Shown piece by piece: positions 61,998 through 64,000 of a stretch of 64,000 nucleotides of DNA. The notes beneath the pieces are model-generated. The model was not told the origin of the DNA, searched no databases, and saw nothing but the letters and a program-made list of their open reading frames with translations. Both the position numbers and the translations under genes were made by a program. Origin of the DNA: Helichrysum umbraculigerum (Eukaryota > Streptophyta > Magnoliopsida > Asterales > Asteraceae); contig CATIUR010000001.1 in the NCBI GenBank assembly GCA_949592205.1, positions 242,098,250-242,162,249 on the forward strand, written 5' to 3'. How positions within the stretch are numbered: the stretch's first letter is position 1; the number at the start of each line of letters is the position of its first letter.

Positions 61998-62560
61998 GTG
62001 GTGAGGTAGGTGTTGAAAGTCCTAGTCGACTTGAGCTTGACGGTATTGTTGAGAGATCTGGAAAGAGTAGGAGTTCGGGAAGAGTTGAAACTAGTAGGAG
62101 CTTGGCGTTGAGTGGGAGCTTTGGGGTTTCCATGGATTCGGTTGGTCATCTCGGTACTACTAGAGTTTTCAAGTCTTGGGTAAGATCGTCTCCAATGGCA
62201 TATAGTTTGCGACTGACCGATGGTGGTGAGCAAGATACTTTTCTGAGAGCCGCGTTTGATGTTGATTCCGTACAGTGGGAGTTGGCTCGTTGGGAAAAGT
62301 TGTATTTGCCGAAATTCATGTTCATGTTTGTGGTCGGTGATCCAACGGTGAAAGCAAGAGTGATAGAGTGGATGATCAAGGGTGTGATGGTATTTTCACA
62401 TGGCTACCTTGATGGTGTTATTCACGTGTTGGTTCTACCGTGTGGTCTCATCTTTGTTGGAAAGGTAGATCGAGTAGACGAAAGGCTGTATGGATGGGTT
62501 GCTAGTGTAACGAGAGTGTTGGAGCTATGCCGGGCTTCAACCGGTCTTCTCATGAACTAA
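61967..62560 (+). CDS. Unrecognised ORF in place of pol, about 197 aa
   Basis: The first ATG is at 61967. The first residues (MVEIPNEEW) still match the copia protease/pre-integrase junction (GTLYMVE), then similarity stops. The middle is Ser, Arg and Gly rich. The C-terminal 70 residues have hydrophobic stretches (FMFMFVVGD, VIHVLVLPCGLIFVG). No integrase HHCC, DDE, RT YVDD or RNase H motif is found. The sequence may be fused non-coding or captured DNA rather than a protein. Nearly 600 bases of open frame is mild evidence for coding. Confidence 0.45.
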   Translation: MVEIPNEEWLGGEVGVESPSRLELDGIVERSGKSRSSGRVETSRSLALSGSFGVSMDSVGHLGTTRVFKSWVRSSPMAYSLRLTDGGEQDTFLRAAFDVDSVQWELARWEKLYLPKFMFMFVVGDPTVKARVIEWMIKGVMVFSHGYLDGVIHVLVLPCGLIFVGKVDRVDERLYGWVASVTRVLELCRASTGLLMN

Positions 62561-62753
62561 TGAGAGGGCGATAAACTAGAGAGATTTCTTGGTCACAGTT
62601 TAATAGTGGAGTTCTGGTAACTGATATCGAAAGTCTTCCTATTCGGTGTGGTCGTGCGGCGTGTCCCGATATGTTTCGGCGGTATAAGTTTGAACGGGTT
62701 CTATTAAGTGACGTTTAGTTATGGGTTATTGGAGTTGGGTTTGTCCGATCTTC

Positions 62754-62764
62754 AAGTGGGAGAT
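62754..62764 (+). other. Polypurine tract
   Basis: AAGTGGGAGAT abuts the 3' LTR. Confidence 0.8.
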
Positions 62765-63193
62765 TGTTAGGATTTGAATATCGTACAAACATTATTTATA
62801 CTTTGGTTCCAAGTAATAAGTATTATTACATGTTATTAAAATAATAATACTTGGTAAGTTTTGAAGACTTGTGATTCACGTGACTAGTGAATTTGGAAAG
62901 AAGTTGAAGTCGGCAAAAAGAGTTTAAGTCGGTTGGCATTGTTTCGTACGAAGTATTATTAATATATATAATGTAACACATTGTATTGTAACCCTAACAC
63001 CTCCGAAAATAATAAGATTTCTCTCTAGTTTGGCCGTGGATTAAACCAATCGAGTAGATTGGATATAATCACGTTATATTCGTGTGTTCGTTTACTATTC
63101 TCTTTATCTTAATTGCTTGTGTTTGATCCGTTTATTGTCGTGGGGGTATAACTAGGGTTATACGTGTTCTTGGTTGGGTCCTAAAACCTATCA
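62765..63193 (+). repeat. 3' LTR of element 60367-63193
   Basis: 429 bp, TGTTAGG to CCTATCA. Confidence 0.93.
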
Positions 63194-63394
63194 GTATTAA
63201 CCCCTCATTTATCAAAATATGATGCATGCATGAATAGGGGTGTAATTGAGATGAAGAAACTCGTGAGTTACTCGAGATATATTAAATCATAAAATAATTA
63301 AGATTAAATCGGTACAAATTTAGCTCAAGCTACTCAAGTAGACTTTCGAGCAAAGCTCGAGTATTATCATATCCCGCTTAAAAGGCTCGCAAGC

Positions 63395-63525
63395 AAAGGT
63401 GGATCTGGTGTTGTATAATATGGGTCTCTCGACCCACCTTACGATTGATTTTTTATATAAGTAGTGGTTAATTCACAAGGAACTAGTTTAAAAGATGAAT
63501 ATGACCTACCTTATTAATTTAAGGG
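63395..63525 (-). repeat. Fragment related to the hAT-like MITE
   Basis: On the minus strand it has GTGAATTAACCACTAC and, further on, CAGATCCACCTTTGC, echoing the interior and end of 57897-58060. Confidence 0.35.
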
Positions 63526-63538
63526 TTAAGTACTTTTT

Positions 63539-63798
63539 AATGTATATAACTATGCGTTGACTTTCATTGTGTGTATGTAACAAAATTGACCTCCATTGTA
63601 TGTACGAAACTATCTATTTTGTACATTGTGTGTATTTTGATCGCTTGTCAACTTGTAAAGATGTCATGTGTCACCTTATAACTGATAACACGTCACTAAA
63701 ATACTCATAATGTACAAAAATAAATAGTTTCGTACATACAATGACGATCAATTTTGTTACGTACATACAATGAAGGTCAACGCATAATTATATATATT
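63539..63798. mobile_element. Fold-back element, about 110-bp inverted repeats
   Basis: The left half (ACTATGCGTTGACTTTCATT and following) is mirrored by the right half (reverse complement AATTATGCGTTGACCTTCATT-like), including the shared TGTATGTACGAAACTAT. About 260 bp, no ORF, TSD not resolved. Transcription would give a long hairpin RNA. Confidence 0.75.
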
Positions 63799-63843
63799 AG
63801 GTCACTCCCATCGGTGTAATCACTTCCTAATCAGTTTGCTTAG

Positions 63844-64000
63844 TGATAAGCATCTAATATATAGTATATTTTATAGTAATTTATCCCTATATTTATATAC
63901 ATTTTAGTGCATTTATATGATTTTAGATACTTATTTTGTTAATATTTGCAGAGATGTATTTTAATTAAAGATTGAAGAAAAAAGAACGAGAACGAATCCA
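63844..64000 (+). repeat. Start of a Tat/Athila-like LTR, cut by window end
   Basis: TGATAAGCATCTAATATATA and the following TTTAGTGCATTTATATGATTTTAGATACTTAT match 31483-31600 in order. Confidence 0.6.

Larger units (their letters stand above)
60367..63193 (+). mobile_element. Non-autonomous copia element with gag-protease only, TSD GTATT
   Basis: The 2,827-bp element is flanked by GTATT at 60362-60366 and 63194-63198. LTRs of 433 and 429 bp (TGTTAGG...CCTATCA), a primer-binding site at 60803 and a polypurine tract are present. It encodes copia gag and the protease start, then an unrecognised ORF; integrase, RT and RNase H are absent. This layout is like the TR-GAG class of non-autonomous elements. 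LTR identity is about 97.5% by eye. Confidence 0.93.

Overview
This window is nuclear DNA from a flowering plant, most likely a eudicot. The evidence is AT-rich intergenic DNA, plant-type introns, tRNA-Met-primed LTR retrotransposons, Stowaway, Tourist-like, hAT-like and Mutator-like short elements, Helitron ends, a CASP-like gene and a phytocystatin-like gene. The style of the retrotransposon polyproteins would suit Asteraceae, but that is only an impression.

Most of the window is transposable elements, and many boundaries were fixed by eye from matching target-site duplications (TSDs). Layout: (1) 1-4181, the 5' part of a decayed minus-strand Ty1/copia element, next to a diverged long LTR fragment (about 4230-5421). 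(2) 5422-9479, intergenic DNA with two Helitron 3' ends. (3) 9535-12471, a solo LTR (TSD ATATT). (4) 12637-13267, a Tourist-like MITE, then a five-exon coiled-coil gene (13731-17269, +) and a convergent three-exon CASP-like gene (19827-18324, -). (5) 20151-27626, a full-length but broken Ty1/copia element on the minus strand (TSD CAACC). (6) 27743-31161, a Stowaway MITE, an AACCGAA-type inverted-repeat block and a Mutator-like fold-back element (TSD AAATAAAAT). (7) 31346-41376, a three-layer nest: a short relic LTR (TSD ATTAT) holds a Tat/Athila-like solo LTR, which holds a Ty3 chromovirus-type element (32710-40917, TSD TAATT). (8) 42994-43494 (-), a small plant gene of unknown function. (9) 44381-46053, a hAT-like MITE and a GACTC-rich terminal-inverted-repeat element. 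(10) 46150-56302, a very young Ty3 element (TSD CATAC) with 2.3 kb LTRs, an extra coiled-coil ORF before gag-pol, and two in-frame stops. (11) 59445-59077 (-), a cystatin-like gene. (12) 60367-63193, a non-autonomous copia element with gag and protease but no reverse transcriptase (TSD GTATT). (13) 63539-64000, a fold-back element and the start of another Tat/Athila-like LTR.

The four host genes show no functional link; they are islands between insertions. The two most unusual signals cut across the repeats. First, five LTR families carry blocks of short CG-rich near-palindromes. One 15-mer is identical in a copia LTR and a gypsy LTR, and block copy number differs between the two LTRs of single elements. 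Second, the long chromovirus-type LTRs share a donor/acceptor layout suggesting an intron inside the LTR leader.

All splice sites, LTR identities and lineage names were judged by eye. No alignment or search was run.
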